A stretch of 64,000 nt of DNA, taken from Actinoalloteichus fjordicus (GTDB lineage: Bacteria; Actinomycetota; Actinomycetes; Mycobacteriales; Pseudonocardiaceae). The DNA lies in NCBI RefSeq assembly GCF_001941625.1, contig NZ_CP016076.1, positions 1,860,001 to 1,924,000 of the forward strand, written 5' to 3'. The notes beneath the pieces were generated by a model. That model had not been told where the DNA came from. It did no database searches and worked only from the letters and a program-made list of their open reading frames with translations. A program made the position numbers and the translations under genes. Below, one piece after another: positions 1 to 8,438 of this stretch (within the stretch, counting starts at the first letter, position 1; every line of letters begins with the position of its first letter).

Positions 1-348
1 GGTCTCCGCGTCGTAACTCATGGCGTGATCCGACACGACGATCCAGCGCGCGGCCGGGTCGGTCAGCGCCGTCCACCTCGCCTGCTCGTCCGCAGCAGGC
101 GCCTGCGCGTCGGGGCTCAGCAACTCGCGCACCGCCGCCGAGTCGTCCTCGGCGAGCGCCTGGGCGAACCGCTGCACGGTCGGGATCACCTCGCTGTCGT
201 CGGGCGGGAGCGCGCAGCCGCAGGCCTGCGGGCCGGAGCCGAACAACCCGCAGGAGGCCGTCAGCAGCACGGCCGTCAGCACGCTGCCGAGCCTGAGGTG
301 GCGACGGTGGCGAGCCGAGAGAGGAGGATGCCGTCGGTCGCTGTTCAT
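1..348 (-). CDS. Partial lipoprotein, possibly NTF2-like N-terminal domain
   Basis: A reading frame starts at an ATG at 348 and runs off the left edge, giving 116 codons. The first 30 residues form a basic n-region (MNSDRRHPP), a hydrophobic stretch and a lipobox ending LTASC, so the protein is predicted to be exported and lipid-anchored. The mature part contains PTVQRFAQALAEDDSAAVRELL, a helix like that of NTF2/DUF4878-type or MecA-N domains that precede penicillin-binding domains; this family guess is weak without the C-terminus. It is divergent from the next lipoprotein, with 136 bp between the starts. Confidence 0.6.
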   Translation of the reverse strand, partial: MNSDRRHPPLSARHRRHLRLGSVLTAVLLTASCGLFGSGPQACGCALPPDDSEVIPTVQRFAQALAEDDSAAVRELLSPDAQAPAADEQARWTALTDPAARWIVVSDHAMSYDAET

Positions 349-484
349 GTCTGATCAGATGCCGCGGTCTCTGTGGTCGTTCCCGGCCCACGATGCCGGA
401 TCGCACCCCGGCCGGATTGCATAACGAACGGATAACCACCGCATTCGGAGCAACCGGCGGTCTCCCGGGGTCCGTCCTAGAGGC

Positions 485-964
485 ATGAGACGCCTGATGA
501 ATGCAGTGAGTGCGGGCGTCCTGCTTCTGGCAGTCTCCGCGTGCGCCGATACTGGAGACGATGTCGGATACGGCGGGACGCCCTCGGCCGAGCAAGCCGA
601 GACGACCGAGTCCAACAGCCGGGACATGTCCTCGCCCGAGATCCCACCGATCGAGGAGGCGCCCGCCGACGCTGCACCGGTCGCGACCGAGCGGGTGGAC
701 AGTTCCGCGCTTCCGGACGACTACCCGGTGGAGGTGTGGACCAGCGAGGACGGCACCGTGGTCGGTGCCAACGGCCAGGAGGGCGGCTGCACCGTCGTCA
801 GCGCCGAACTGGCGGAGGAGACCGCAGAGTCGGTCACCATCGCCCTCGTCGAGACCGGCCCCGGCGAAGAGGCGGTGTGCACCATGGACATCCGCATCCG
901 TCCGGTGAGCGTCGAGCTCGCCGAGCCCATCGGCGAGCGCACGGTGATCCTCGAGGCGAGCTGA
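485..964 (+). CDS. Putative secreted lipoprotein of unknown function
   Basis: A 159-residue protein with an N-terminal signal (MRRLMNAVSAGVLLL) and a lipobox, VSAC, with the lipidated Cys near residue 20. After an acidic Ser/Thr/Pro-rich linker (about residues 22-80) comes a compact domain with two cysteines (GGCTVVSAEL and EEAVCTMDI) separated by about 30 residues, which could form a disulphide. It closes with a strand-rich tail. I do not recognise the family. A strong stem-loop follows the stop, so the gene is probably monocistronic. The Shine-Dalgarno is poor (tagaggc directly before ATG). Confidence 0.7.
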   Translation: MRRLMNAVSAGVLLLAVSACADTGDDVGYGGTPSAEQAETTESNSRDMSSPEIPPIEEAPADAAPVATERVDSSALPDDYPVEVWTSEDGTVVGANGQEGGCTVVSAELAEETAESVTIALVETGPGEEAVCTMDIRIRPVSVELAEPIGERTVILEAS

Positions 965-1004
965 GCGATCGGCTCCGATGACCAACTGACCAGCCCCCCA
1001 GCAG

Positions 1005-1036
1005 GTGCCCGGTCCCGCGAACGCGGGGCCGGGCAC
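1005..1036 (+). terminator. Stem-loop terminator after the lipoprotein gene
   Basis: Arms GTGCCCGGTCCCGCG and CGCGGGGCCGGGCAC pair over 15 bp (one T-G wobble) with a 2-nt AA spacer, about 40 nt after the stop at 964. There is no U-tract, as is usual for high-GC actinobacterial terminators. Confidence 0.7.
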
Positions 1037-1850
1037 TGTGCTGTGCGGCGGCGGGTGCCGAACTCGCCGCCGTTCTGCTGCCGGAACCGGTTCCGCAGGA
1101 CCCCCGACGCCGCATCAGCGGCGCCGTGCACTGTCGTCGTCGGCCTCGTCGAGCGGGCGCTGGCTGGGGAGGAGATCGACCGCTGAGCCAGGGTGACGTC
1201 CTCCGTGACGGCGTTTGCGCGCGGGGCGTCTCGCCGAACGGAGGCGGGCCGAGTCACCTGTTCGTCCAGGCGTGCCCCCGATGCCTGTCTGACTGGTCGG
1301 GTGCGGCAGACGGGGAGCACTCTGCGCAGCGGTGGTCGCCTGCCACCGGCTCCAGGGGACCTCGGCCGTCCCGGCAGGCTCGCACGCGGGCATCGACCAC
1401 GGCCGTCACCGAGACGGCTCCGGACGGTGCCCACGTCACAGGAGGTCCCGCAGCACCGTGCTGCTGGTCCGCTCCTGGCGGTCTCCGCCCTGTCGCCGCG
1501 ACCGGTCAGCTTCGCCCGCGGTAGGGCTTGGTTGCCTGTACGCGAGACGAGGCCGCCTCCGGGCCGTTCGGGGCTCTCAGCGCCTGTTGCCGCGGGCTGG
1601 TGCGAGCCCACCGCCGAAGCGAACCCGGCGTGGATCGCTGTGCCCGGTGCCGGTGGCCTCAGCTGCTCCGGCACGCCGACGCACAGCGCACATGGCTGGT
1701 GCCCGGCAAGTCGCGGGGAGAGGCAGGCCCTGGACTACGGGCACCTCCTGGCGCCGTGCACCAGCGCGGCGCACCGGCACTGCCTGGCGCGTCCCCTGGT
1801 GCGATTCGGTGCGGCGGGGTCCGCTCGGGCGTCTCCGGTACACGTGGACG
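1037..1850. other. About 0.8 kb with no convincing gene
   Basis: Open frames exist on both strands, but their third-position GC is clearly lower than in neighbouring genes, their products are Arg/Pro/Ser-rich without domain features, and none has a good ribosome-binding site. I see no repeat, tRNA or RNA motif. It may be decayed coding DNA or a long untranslated region. Confidence 0.5.
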
Positions 1851-1885
1851 GGAGGTCGGACCCGCCCCCGACGGGTCCGACCTCC
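1851..1885 (-). terminator. Stem-loop terminator downstream of sigB
   Basis: A perfect 14-bp inverted repeat (GGAGGTCGGACCCG / CGGGTCCGACCTCC) with a 7-nt loop lies 120 nt past the sigB stop on the minus strand. It is the only strong hairpin on that side. Confidence 0.65.
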
Positions 1886-2005
1886 CGGAAGGACGCGGCA
1901 GCGGGCGGCACACGGCCGACCGCCCCCGCTCACGTTGTCGTACAAAACAGTGCCGTGATGTGAATCACAAGTCAACGCGGCCGTTCGGGTGATGCGGCGG
2001 CGCCG

Positions 2006-2980
2006 TCAGCTCGCGTAAGCGCGCAGCCGCTCAGCGCGGTCGCCCTGCCGGAGCTTGGCCATCACCTCACGCTCGATCTGGCGAACCCGCTCTCGCGAGA
2101 GGCCGAAGCTGCGGCCGATCTGGTCGAGAGTGCGCGGCTGGCCGTCGTCGAGGCCATAACGAAGCCGGATCACATGCTGTTCACGGTCGTCCAGCGTGCC
2201 AAGGACACGGCGAAGGTCGTCCTGGAGCAGCCCGGAGATCACCGAGTTCTCCGCGTCGGTGGCCTCGGAGTCCTCGATGAAGTCGCCGAGCGGCGCGTCC
2301 TCCTCGGCCCCGACCGGCATGTCCAGGCTCACCGGGTCACGCGAGTGGTCGAGCAGGTCGCCGACCTTGTGCGCGGGAATACCGGATTCCTCGCTCAACT
2401 CGTCGTGCGTCGCCTCTCGGCCGAGTCGCTGATGCAGGTCCCGCTTGATCCTGGCGAGCTTGTTCACCTGTTCGACGAGGTGAACGGGCAGCCGGATGGT
2501 CCGGCCCTGGTCCGCCATGCCTCGGGTGATCGCCTGCCGGATCCACCAGGTCGCGTAGGTGGAGAACTTGAAGCCCTTGGTGTAGTCGAACTTCTCGACG
2601 GCCCGGATCAGGCCGAGGTTGCCCTCCTGGATCAGGTCGAGCAGCGGCATGCCTCGGCCGGTGTAGCGCTTGGCGAGGCTGACGACCAGCCGGAGGTTGG
2701 CCTCCAACAGGTGGTTCTTCGCTCGGTGACCGTCCCGCACGAGCGCCCGCAGGTCAGTCCGCCGCGCCGGGGAGAGGCGCTTCGCGGTGTCCAGCATGTG
2801 CTGGGCGAAGACGCCTGCCTCGATCCGCTTGGCGAGGTCGACCTCCTGCTGAGCGGTGAGCAGCGCTGTTCTGCCGATCCCGTTGAGGTACACCCGTACG
2901 AGGTCGGCGGCGGGGCCCTGTGCGTCGAGGTCGGCCTCGGCGTAGGCTTCGGCGGTAGGGATGGTCTGCGGGATGGTCAT
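2006..2980 (-). CDS. sigB: Primary-like (group 2) RNA polymerase sigma factor, SigB type
   Basis: This 324-residue sigma-70 protein directs RNA polymerase to promoters. It lacks the long basic N-terminus of SigA and begins almost at region 1.2 (about residues 25-56). Region 2, with [12 protein letters not shown] and [12 protein letters not shown], spans about 95-150; region 3 about 160-240; region 4, with a helix-turn-helix ([19 protein letters not shown]), about 255-315. Region 2 is almost identical to that of SigA at 19589-20992. The ATG at 2980 is preceded by GGAGGG. In mycobacteria, SigB is a stress-induced relative of SigA transcribed from ECF-dependent promoters; the sequence upstream here fits that. 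Confidence 0.93.
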   Translation of the reverse strand: MTIPQTIPTAEAYAEADLDAQGPAADLVRVYLNGIGRTALLTAQQEVDLAKRIEAGVFAQHMLDTAKRLSPARRTDLRALVRDGHRAKNHLLEANLRLVVSLAKRYTGRGMPLLDLIQEGNLGLIRAVEKFDYTKGFKFSTYATWWIRQAITRGMADQGRTIRLPVHLVEQVNKLARIKRDLHQRLGREATHDELSEESGIPAHKVGDLLDHSRDPVSLDMPVGAEEDAPLGDFIEDSEATDAENSVISGLLQDDLRRVLGTLDDREQHVIRLRYGLDDGQPRTLDQIGRSFGLSRERVRQIEREVMAKLRQGDRAERLRAYAS

Positions 2981-3108
2981 GGACTTCCCTCCCTGTCACG
3001 GGATGTCGGCAAACTGTGGCAGGACGCCGCAGCGTTGGAGCGCCGCGGAGCGCCTTGCCAGGGCGCCGGTTGATCGGGTCGTGGATTCGGAACGTCGGCT
3101 ATATGGCA

Positions 3109-3135
3109 AACGTGCTCGGGGCTGGATTCGTTCCC
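3109..3135 (-). promoter_or_regulatory. Candidate ECF-type promoter of sigB
   Basis: Read on the minus strand, GGGAAC (3130-3135) is followed by 17 nt and CGTT (3109-3112). This matches the GGAAC-N16/18-CGTT pattern of SigE/SigH-like ECF promoters. It would give a leader of about 120 nt before the sigB ATG. Confidence 0.45.
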
Positions 3136-3255
3136 GAGCCGCACAGTGAGAAGACGTCGTCGTCATCACAGCGGTTGCTCGTCCGTGCCTGAGGATCGCC
3201 TGAGAGAAAGTTCTGACCGTGGCCGAGCGTCGGGTCGTCGAGCCCGCCTGGGCCC

Positions 3256-3681
3256 CTAGATCTCGACGATGACGGTGAACGGTCCGTCGTTCACACTCTC
3301 CACCGCCATGGCGGCGCCGAACCGGCCCGACTCCACTCGGGCGCCACGTCGTCGCAGTTCAGCGATTACCCCATCGACCAGCGGCCGTGCCTGTTCCGGC
3401 CCGGCCGCAGCGCTCCACGAGGGTCTGCGGCCCTTCCTGGTCTCTCCGTAGAGGGTGAACTGACTGACGACCAGCAGTGGCGCGCGGGTGTCCGCGCAGG
3501 ATCGTTCGCCGTCCAGGATTCGGAGTTCGTGAAGCTTCGTCGCCATCGTGACCGATCGCGAAATGTCATCCGTGTGGGTGACACCGAGCAGGACGAGCAG
3601 ACCAGGCTCGTCGAGCGCTCCCACCACCTCGTCGCCCACCCGAACCGTCGCCAGGGTGACCCTCGACACCACCGCGCGCAC
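3256..3681 (-). CDS. dtd: D-aminoacyl-tRNA deacylase
   Basis: A 141-residue protein of typical Dtd length. Dtd hydrolyses D-amino acids (and glycine from tRNA-Ala) off mischarged tRNA in the cytoplasm. The N-terminal MRAVVSRV strand, the SQFTLYGETRKGRRPS motif (near residue 75-90) that supplies the catalytic threonine region, and the C-terminal NDGPFTV with the Gly-cisPro motif are all present. It starts with GTG at 3681 behind GAGAGGGG. It lies between sigB and a PlsC gene on the same strand, but the gaps (275 and 134 nt) suggest separate promoters. Confidence 0.93.
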   Translation of the reverse strand: MRAVVSRVTLATVRVGDEVVGALDEPGLLVLLGVTHTDDISRSVTMATKLHELRILDGERSCADTRAPLLVVSQFTLYGETRKGRRPSWSAAAGPEQARPLVDGVIAELRRRGARVESGRFGAAMAVESVNDGPFTVIVEI

Positions 3682-3815
3682 CGCGCACCCCTCTCGTCAC
3701 TTCGGTCGGCGATCGCCCTGTCCGCGGGGCGGACGCGGCCTCGGGCAGGCCGCCCGATCGGTCGGATCACCTCGACCACGTCGGACGGCCGTCCTCCGGG
3801 GCTTCCGGCGCCGCT

Positions 3816-4484
3816 TTAGGCCGCGTCGGCCTGACGGTGGTAGCTGTCCACGTACTCCTGGCCCGACAACTCGAGGATGCGGTAGACGACCTCGTCGGTC
3901 ACCGAGCGTTGAATCGGAACCGACGTCGCCATTCCGTCGTAGCGGGAGAAGTCCATCGCCGGGCCGAAGCGCACGGTGACCGGCCTGATCCTCGGCAGCC
4001 GCCTGCCGATCGGCTGGACCTGCTCGGTGCCGCTCAACGCGACGGGGACGACCGGGGCTCCGGTGCTCAAGGCCAGTCGACCCACCCCGGTACGTCCTCG
4101 ATACATCCTGCCGTCGCTGGACCGGGTCCCCTCGGGATAGATCGCGAAGGCCCCGCCGTCGCGGAGGACCTGCTCGGCCTGGTCGAGTGCGTCCTTGGCG
4201 GCCCGTCCGTTGCCGCGCCGCACCGGGATGTGACCGAGGCTGCCGAGAAACCACTTCCGCAGCCTGCCGCCCACGCTCGTGGCCTCGAAGTATTCGGCCT
4301 TGGCAAGGATCGAGACGCGGCGCGGCACGACCAGCGGGATGATCAGGCTGTCGATGACGGAGAGGTGGTTGCTGGCCAGGATCACCCGACCGGTGGCCGG
4401 GATGTTCTCCAGCCCCTCGATCCGAGGGCGGAACACCCACCGCAGCAGCGGCGCGAGCACGCCCTTCGTCAGCCCGTAGAGCAC
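3816..4484 (-). CDS. 1-acyl-sn-glycerol-3-phosphate acyltransferase (PlsC family)
   Basis: A 222-residue membrane-associated acyltransferase, predicted to acylate lysophosphatidate in phospholipid synthesis. The catalytic H-X4-D motif is NHLSVID (His40, Asp45) and the phosphate-binding motif is PEGTRS (from about residue 117). A hydrophobic N-terminal helix (LTKGVLAPLLRWVF) may anchor it to the membrane. The GTG start at 4484 has AGGAG upstream. Actinobacteria carry several PlsC paralogues, so the exact acceptor is not certain. Confidence 0.9.
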   Translation of the reverse strand: MLYGLTKGVLAPLLRWVFRPRIEGLENIPATGRVILASNHLSVIDSLIIPLVVPRRVSILAKAEYFEATSVGGRLRKWFLGSLGHIPVRRGNGRAAKDALDQAEQVLRDGGAFAIYPEGTRSSDGRMYRGRTGVGRLALSTGAPVVPVALSGTEQVQPIGRRLPRIRPVTVRFGPAMDFSRYDGMATSVPIQRSVTDEVVYRILELSGQEYVDSYHRQADAA

Positions 4485-4664
4485 CTGATCTCTCCTTCAG
4501 TCCTCGGTCCTGATCGTCGGCATCGTCACCGCCGGGAATCGACCCTCGATCTTCACCCAAGTCGAGTCCCTCGTGCGCCCCGTCGCCGGTGACGTGCGTC
4601 ACGGCGTGGTCCGGTCTGACCCGTGGGCTGCCGGAGTGGCACGATGGCGGCTGAAGCAGGGGTG

Positions 4665-4991
4665 ATGACCGTGAGCGCATCCGACCAGGGCGACGGCCCG
4701 ATTCTGATCACTGAGGCGGCTCCGTCTCATGAGGCCGAGCACGCCAGACGACGGCGAAAATACTCGATCATGATGTCGGTACGGCTGGCCTGCGTGATCG
4801 CCGCGGCCCTGACTTATCAGATCTGGTGGCTTGCCCTCGGATTCCTGCTGCTCTCCATCCCGCTGCCGTGGATGGCCGTGCTGATCGCGAACGACGCGCC
4901 GCCGCGAAAGCGGGAGGACGTGAACCGGTTCCGTCGGACGGCCCGCGAGGTGGAGGGCACGAGCCACCCGGTGATCGACTCCGCCGACTGA
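4665..4991 (+). CDS. DUF3099 family small membrane protein
   Basis: About 108 residues. The family signature is visible: ILITEA near the N-terminus, a basic patch (HARRRRKYSIMMSVRLAC), then two hydrophobic segments (CVIAAALTYQIWWLALGFLLL and PLPWMAVLIAN) forming a hairpin in the membrane. Function is unknown. Start choice is open: ATG 4644, ATG 4665 and GTG 4671 are all in frame, and AGGGG just before 4663 favours one of the last two. It is convergent with the Spo0M gene. Confidence 0.8.
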   Translation: MTVSASDQGDGPILITEAAPSHEAEHARRRRKYSIMMSVRLACVIAAALTYQIWWLALGFLLLSIPLPWMAVLIANDAPPRKREDVNRFRRTAREVEGTSHPVIDSAD

Positions 4992-5056
4992 GCAGCAGGC
5001 CGAGCCTGCACCCCGACCACGTGCCCCGGGCGCCGACTGCCGAGGACTTGCCGGAG

Positions 5057-5085
5057 TGCGGTCCGGCACCAGCAGCCGGACCGCA
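5057..5085. terminator. Bidirectional stem-loop between DUF3099 and spo0M
   Basis: Arms TGCGGTCCGGC and GCCGGACCGCA pair perfectly over 11 bp around a 7-nt loop. The hairpin lies between two convergent genes, so it can end both transcripts. Confidence 0.65.
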
Positions 5086-5198
5086 GCCTGCTCCCGCGTC
5101 TGCCGCGATGCCGACCCTGGCGGGCCGCGTCGTCGAATCAGGCGACGGCCTCGTCGACGCACGGCATCGCGGCAGTACCTCGAGACCTCGGATCTCGG

Positions 5199-6020
5199 TC
5201 AGGCCAGGATCGCAGGCGTCCTCGCCACGTTCGTGAGCCAGGACTGGAGCCGGTCCTCCCAGTCCACCGTGTCGAACTCGGTGTGACTCAGCGAGAAGTC
5301 GCCCATGGTCGTCTCGCCCCGAGCCGTGGTGTCCTCGCTCTTGCTCACCCGAACCCGCTTGTCGACCTCGACCACCACCTGGAGGTCCTGCGCTCGGGCG
5401 ACGAACGTCAACTCGACGTCGTGCAGGTGCTCGACGAACTCCATCGGCGGCTCGTACTCGATCTCCTGGATGAACGGAAGCTGTTGTTCCACGCCGCGGA
5501 GCGAGTTGTACTCCAGGTCGGCGGCCTTGGGCACGAAGCCGATGTTGGTCATCGCGTCGAGAATGCGCTGCTGAGAGGGCAGCGGCGTCACCACGATCGG
5601 CGCGATCGCCACCGCATCGACGAACGTCCTGACCAGGTCGGCCTCGGCGCGGATGCCCACCGCCATTCCGCTGAGGTAGCCGCTTCGGCTGATCGTGATG
5701 GGCGTCTCCCAGGGAAGGACGATCTCGAAGGGCACCATCACCGACTCACCGGGCGCGATCGTGCGCCGGTTGCCGATCTCGACCTTGGTGAGGGGAAGCG
5801 TGACGGTGGGATGCGCTGCGGGATCGAGCGTGCTGTTCTCCGCCATGTGGACCTCGGCGACGAGGTCGACGGACAGCGAGCCCAGCTCCTGGGCGGTCTG
5901 GCCGCCCAGGAGCAGGACCCCGCCCTGCACGGTCTCGCCCGGGGCGACCTCCGGTACCGAGGGCAGTACCTCGACGGTCGCCCCACCGTGTCCGAACGTG
6001 GCCAGCACCTTCTTGAGCAT
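5199..6020 (-). CDS. Spo0M-like sporulation-control protein (arrestin fold)
   Basis: A 273-residue SpoOM/SpoGM family protein. It opens with MLKKVLATFGHGGATVEVLP, as in family members, followed by a beta-rich arrestin-like domain (about 20-240). The role in actinobacteria is unclear; in Bacillus the family modulates sporulation onset and cell-cycle events, and there is no sporulation gene nearby. The ATG at 6020 has a strong GGAGGGG at the right spacing; the frame is open further upstream, but that part has no good start signal. It is probably cytoplasmic, as no signal peptide is seen. Confidence 0.87.
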   Translation of the reverse strand: MLKKVLATFGHGGATVEVLPSVPEVAPGETVQGGVLLLGGQTAQELGSLSVDLVAEVHMAENSTLDPAAHPTVTLPLTKVEIGNRRTIAPGESVMVPFEIVLPWETPITISRSGYLSGMAVGIRAEADLVRTFVDAVAIAPIVVTPLPSQQRILDAMTNIGFVPKAADLEYNSLRGVEQQLPFIQEIEYEPPMEFVEHLHDVELTFVARAQDLQVVVEVDKRVRVSKSEDTTARGETTMGDFSLSHTEFDTVDWEDRLQSWLTNVARTPAILA

Positions 6021-6187
6021 GGAATCCCCTCCGCCTGCGTGGGCCGCCCCGACCTCGCCGTCGGCCCTTGCCGGGCGCGATCTTCTCATCCCCCGATCGG
6101 ATGAGGGAGGGTGAGCTGCGAGATCGACGCCTGATCGACGACGGGAACCGCGCGGCAGGCAGGTGGCTGCGGGGGAGGACGCCGACG

Positions 6188-7111
6188 TCAGGCCGTCGAG
6201 CAGGCGGCGGCCGGCGGCTGGGCGCCGATCTGCCGGACCGCGCTGCTGCCCATGTCGACCCCCGCCCGCAGGGCGTCGTCCGGTGCCGCGCCCCGCAGCC
6301 AGCTGCTCAGGAAGCCCGCATTGAAGGCGTCGCCTGCGCCGGTGGAGTCCACGCACTCGACCGAAGGCGCCTCGACGGAGACCTGTCGGTCGGCGTCGAT
6401 CCAGGTCGCTCCGGTCTCGCCGGTCGTGACCACCACGGCGCCGACCTGATCGAGCAGCGCGCGGGCGGACTCGGGTTCGGTGGAGCCCGTCAATGCCGCC
6501 AGCTCGTCGGTGTTGGGCAACAGGAGATCGACGCCTGCGATGGCGGCGAGGAAGTCCTCGGTCCCCTGGGCCCGTAACAACGCCCCCGCCTGGGGATCCA
6601 CCGAGGTGGTCAGGCCTGCTGCCCTGGCTGCCCGTAGTGCGGCCACGCCTGCCGGACGAGACGTGCGATCCAGCAGCAGGTAACCCGACAGGTGCAGATG
6701 TGCGGGCTTAGGGCCTGCGGCGCCGTCGAGCAGCCCCGGATCGAGGTCATCGGGGGAGACTCGGGCACTGGCGCCCCGGTCGGGCAGCATGGTGCGCTGG
6801 CCGGAGGCGTCGACCAGCACGACGACGCAGCAGGTCGCCGCAGCCGGGTCCACGGTGAAGGCACACCGCACGCCCGCCGCCGTCAGCTCCGCCGCCACCT
6901 GCCTGCCCGCCGAATCGTCGCCGACCCTGGCGACCAGCAGCGGTTCCACGTCGCAGCGGGCCAGCCACACCGAGGTGTTCGCGCCTGCGCCGCCTGCCGT
7001 GAGCCTGACCTGGGCCCTCGTGTCGCCGCCCGTGGCGAGCGGCTCTCGATGCGAGGCGACCACGTCCAGTCCGGCGTCGCCGACGACGACCACGCGGGGC
7101 TGGATCGTCAT
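6188..7111 (-). CDS. PfkB-family carbohydrate kinase, probable pseudouridine kinase
   Basis: A 307-residue ribokinase-fold enzyme. The glycine-rich N-terminal motif GGAGANT (about residue 40) and the C-terminal PfkB signature DSTGAGDAFNAGF (about 255-268), with the catalytic Asp in GAGD, are intact. The ATG at 7111 overlaps the stop of the upstream psuG by 4 nt (ATGA), so translation is coupled. PsuG makes or breaks pseudouridine 5'-phosphate, and its usual partner is PsuK, which phosphorylates pseudouridine. The substrate is therefore inferred from context; ribose or another nucleoside remains possible. Confidence 0.85.
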   Translation of the reverse strand: MTIQPRVVVVGDAGLDVVASHREPLATGGDTRAQVRLTAGGAGANTSVWLARCDVEPLLVARVGDDSAGRQVAAELTAAGVRCAFTVDPAAATCCVVVLVDASGQRTMLPDRGASARVSPDDLDPGLLDGAAGPKPAHLHLSGYLLLDRTSRPAGVAALRAARAAGLTTSVDPQAGALLRAQGTEDFLAAIAGVDLLLPNTDELAALTGSTEPESARALLDQVGAVVVTTGETGATWIDADRQVSVEAPSVECVDSTGAGDAFNAGFLSSWLRGAAPDDALRAGVDMGSSAVRQIGAQPPAAACSTA

Positions 7112-8031
7112 GGCGAATCCGTGAGGGCTACGGCGACCGCCGCCGCCAGCTCGGCGTTGGAGACCACGAGCTCCTCATTGGCGTCGAGGCTGACGCCCTC
7201 GCTCGCGTCGTGGAAGTGTTCCAGGAGCACGGGCGTCACGTCCTTGCCGTGCACGCCTCGCTGGGCGAGCAGCTCCAGGCCGCTGCGCAGCAGCTCCTCG
7301 TGCAGGCTCTGCGGCATCTCGTGCACGGCGGGGATCGGGTTGGCCAACACCACGCCCGCGCGGCCGGAGACCGACGATCGGTGGGCCGCCACGACGGCCG
7401 CCGCCGCTTCAGGGCTGTCCACCCGCCACGGCGAGGGCAGGCCGGAGTCGCGCAGGTAGAAGGCAGGGAAGTTGTCGGTGCGGTACGACAGCACGGGCAC
7501 CGAACGGCTCTCCAGCACCTCCAGGGTCGCCGGGATGTCCAGGATCGACTTCACTCCCGAGCAGACCACCGTCACCGGTGTGGACGCCAGCACGTCGAGG
7601 TCGGCCGAGACGTCCCAGCTCGTCTCCGCGCCACGATGCACACCGCCCATGCCGCCGGTCGCGAACAGGGTGATGCCCGCCGCGTGGGCGAGCGCGGCAG
7701 TGCTGGCCACCGTCGTCGCCCCGCTGCCGCGCAGGCCCAGTGCGGGACCCAGGTCACGGCGGGACAGTTTGACCAGGTCGGCGGCAGGGTCGCAGACCCG
7801 GTCCAGCTCTGAGTCGGACAGCCCGATCCTGGCCACGCCGTCGAGCACCGCGATGGTCGCGGGTGCCGCGCCGACGGTGCGGATCACCGATTCCAGCCGG
7901 GCTGCGACTGCTCTGTTCCGACCTGCGGGCAGGCCGTGCGCGAGCAGGGTGCTCTCCAGTGCCACCACGCCCCGTCCCTGCGCGAGGGCGTCGGCGACCT
8001 CCTCATTCACGACCAGTTGCCTCGGTGTCAC
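7108..8031 (-). CDS. psuG: Pseudouridine-5'-phosphate glycosidase
   Basis: A 307-residue PsuG family enzyme, which reversibly cleaves pseudouridine 5'-phosphate to uracil and ribose 5-phosphate. Visible family motifs are VVALESTLLAHGLP near residue 22, GAAPATIAVLDG near 53, TTVASTAALAHAAGI near 110, FATGGMGGVHRGAE near 127 and VVCSGVKSILDI near 155, with the conserved Lys of the active site. The GTG at 8031 follows ACAGGAGG. It is first in an operon with the PfkB kinase. The start lies only 39 bp from the divergent DUF3039 gene. Confidence 0.92.
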   Translation of the reverse strand: MTPRQLVVNEEVADALAQGRGVVALESTLLAHGLPAGRNRAVAARLESVIRTVGAAPATIAVLDGVARIGLSDSELDRVCDPAADLVKLSRRDLGPALGLRGSGATTVASTAALAHAAGITLFATGGMGGVHRGAETSWDVSADLDVLASTPVTVVCSGVKSILDIPATLEVLESRSVPVLSYRTDNFPAFYLRDSGLPSPWRVDSPEAAAAVVAAHRSSVSGRAGVVLANPIPAVHEMPQSLHEELLRSGLELLAQRGVHGKDVTPVLLEHFHDASEGVSLDANEELVVSNAELAAAVAVALTDSP

Positions 8032-8070
8032 AACGCCTCCTGTAGTCCGTGGCCGGTTGCCTGGGGCATC

Positions 8071-8334
8071 ATGGACGATGTGAGTACTCCGACGCAGACG
8101 CTCCCCGATGTCGACACCCGCCCGGAAGGCGTCGACACGACCAGCGACGACACGCCGAAGATGTTCCACTACGTGCGCAAAGCCAAGATCACCGAGAGCG
8201 CGGTGACCGGCACGCACGTGGTGGCGCTGTGTGGTGAGGTGTTTCCCGTCACTCGATCGCCGAAGCCCGGTTCGCCGGTGTGCCCGGACTGCAAGAAGGT
8301 CTTCGAGTCGCTGCCGCCCGGCGGCAAGGACTGA
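8071..8334 (+). CDS. DUF3039 family small zinc-binding-like protein
   Basis: An 87-residue protein with a disordered acidic N-terminus (about 1-30) and a compact domain holding HVVALCGEVFPV and VCPDCKK (His49, Cys54, Cys71, Cys74), which could bind one zinc. The family is confined to actinobacteria and has no known role. It is usually near sigB and a DEAD/DEAH helicase, as here. The ATG at 8071 is taken as start; the GTG at 8080 is an alternative. Confidence 0.85.
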   Translation: MDDVSTPTQTLPDVDTRPEGVDTTSDDTPKMFHYVRKAKITESAVTGTHVVALCGEVFPVTRSPKPGSPVCPDCKKVFESLPPGGKD

Positions 8335-8438
8335 CTCACCCGGACCGGACTCGGCCCGTCGTCGCGGCCCGGCTGCCACGCAGGTGGTGACACGTCGCAG
8401 CAGGGGTTTCGGCCGGGCGACGGCGTCTCCGACCCACG

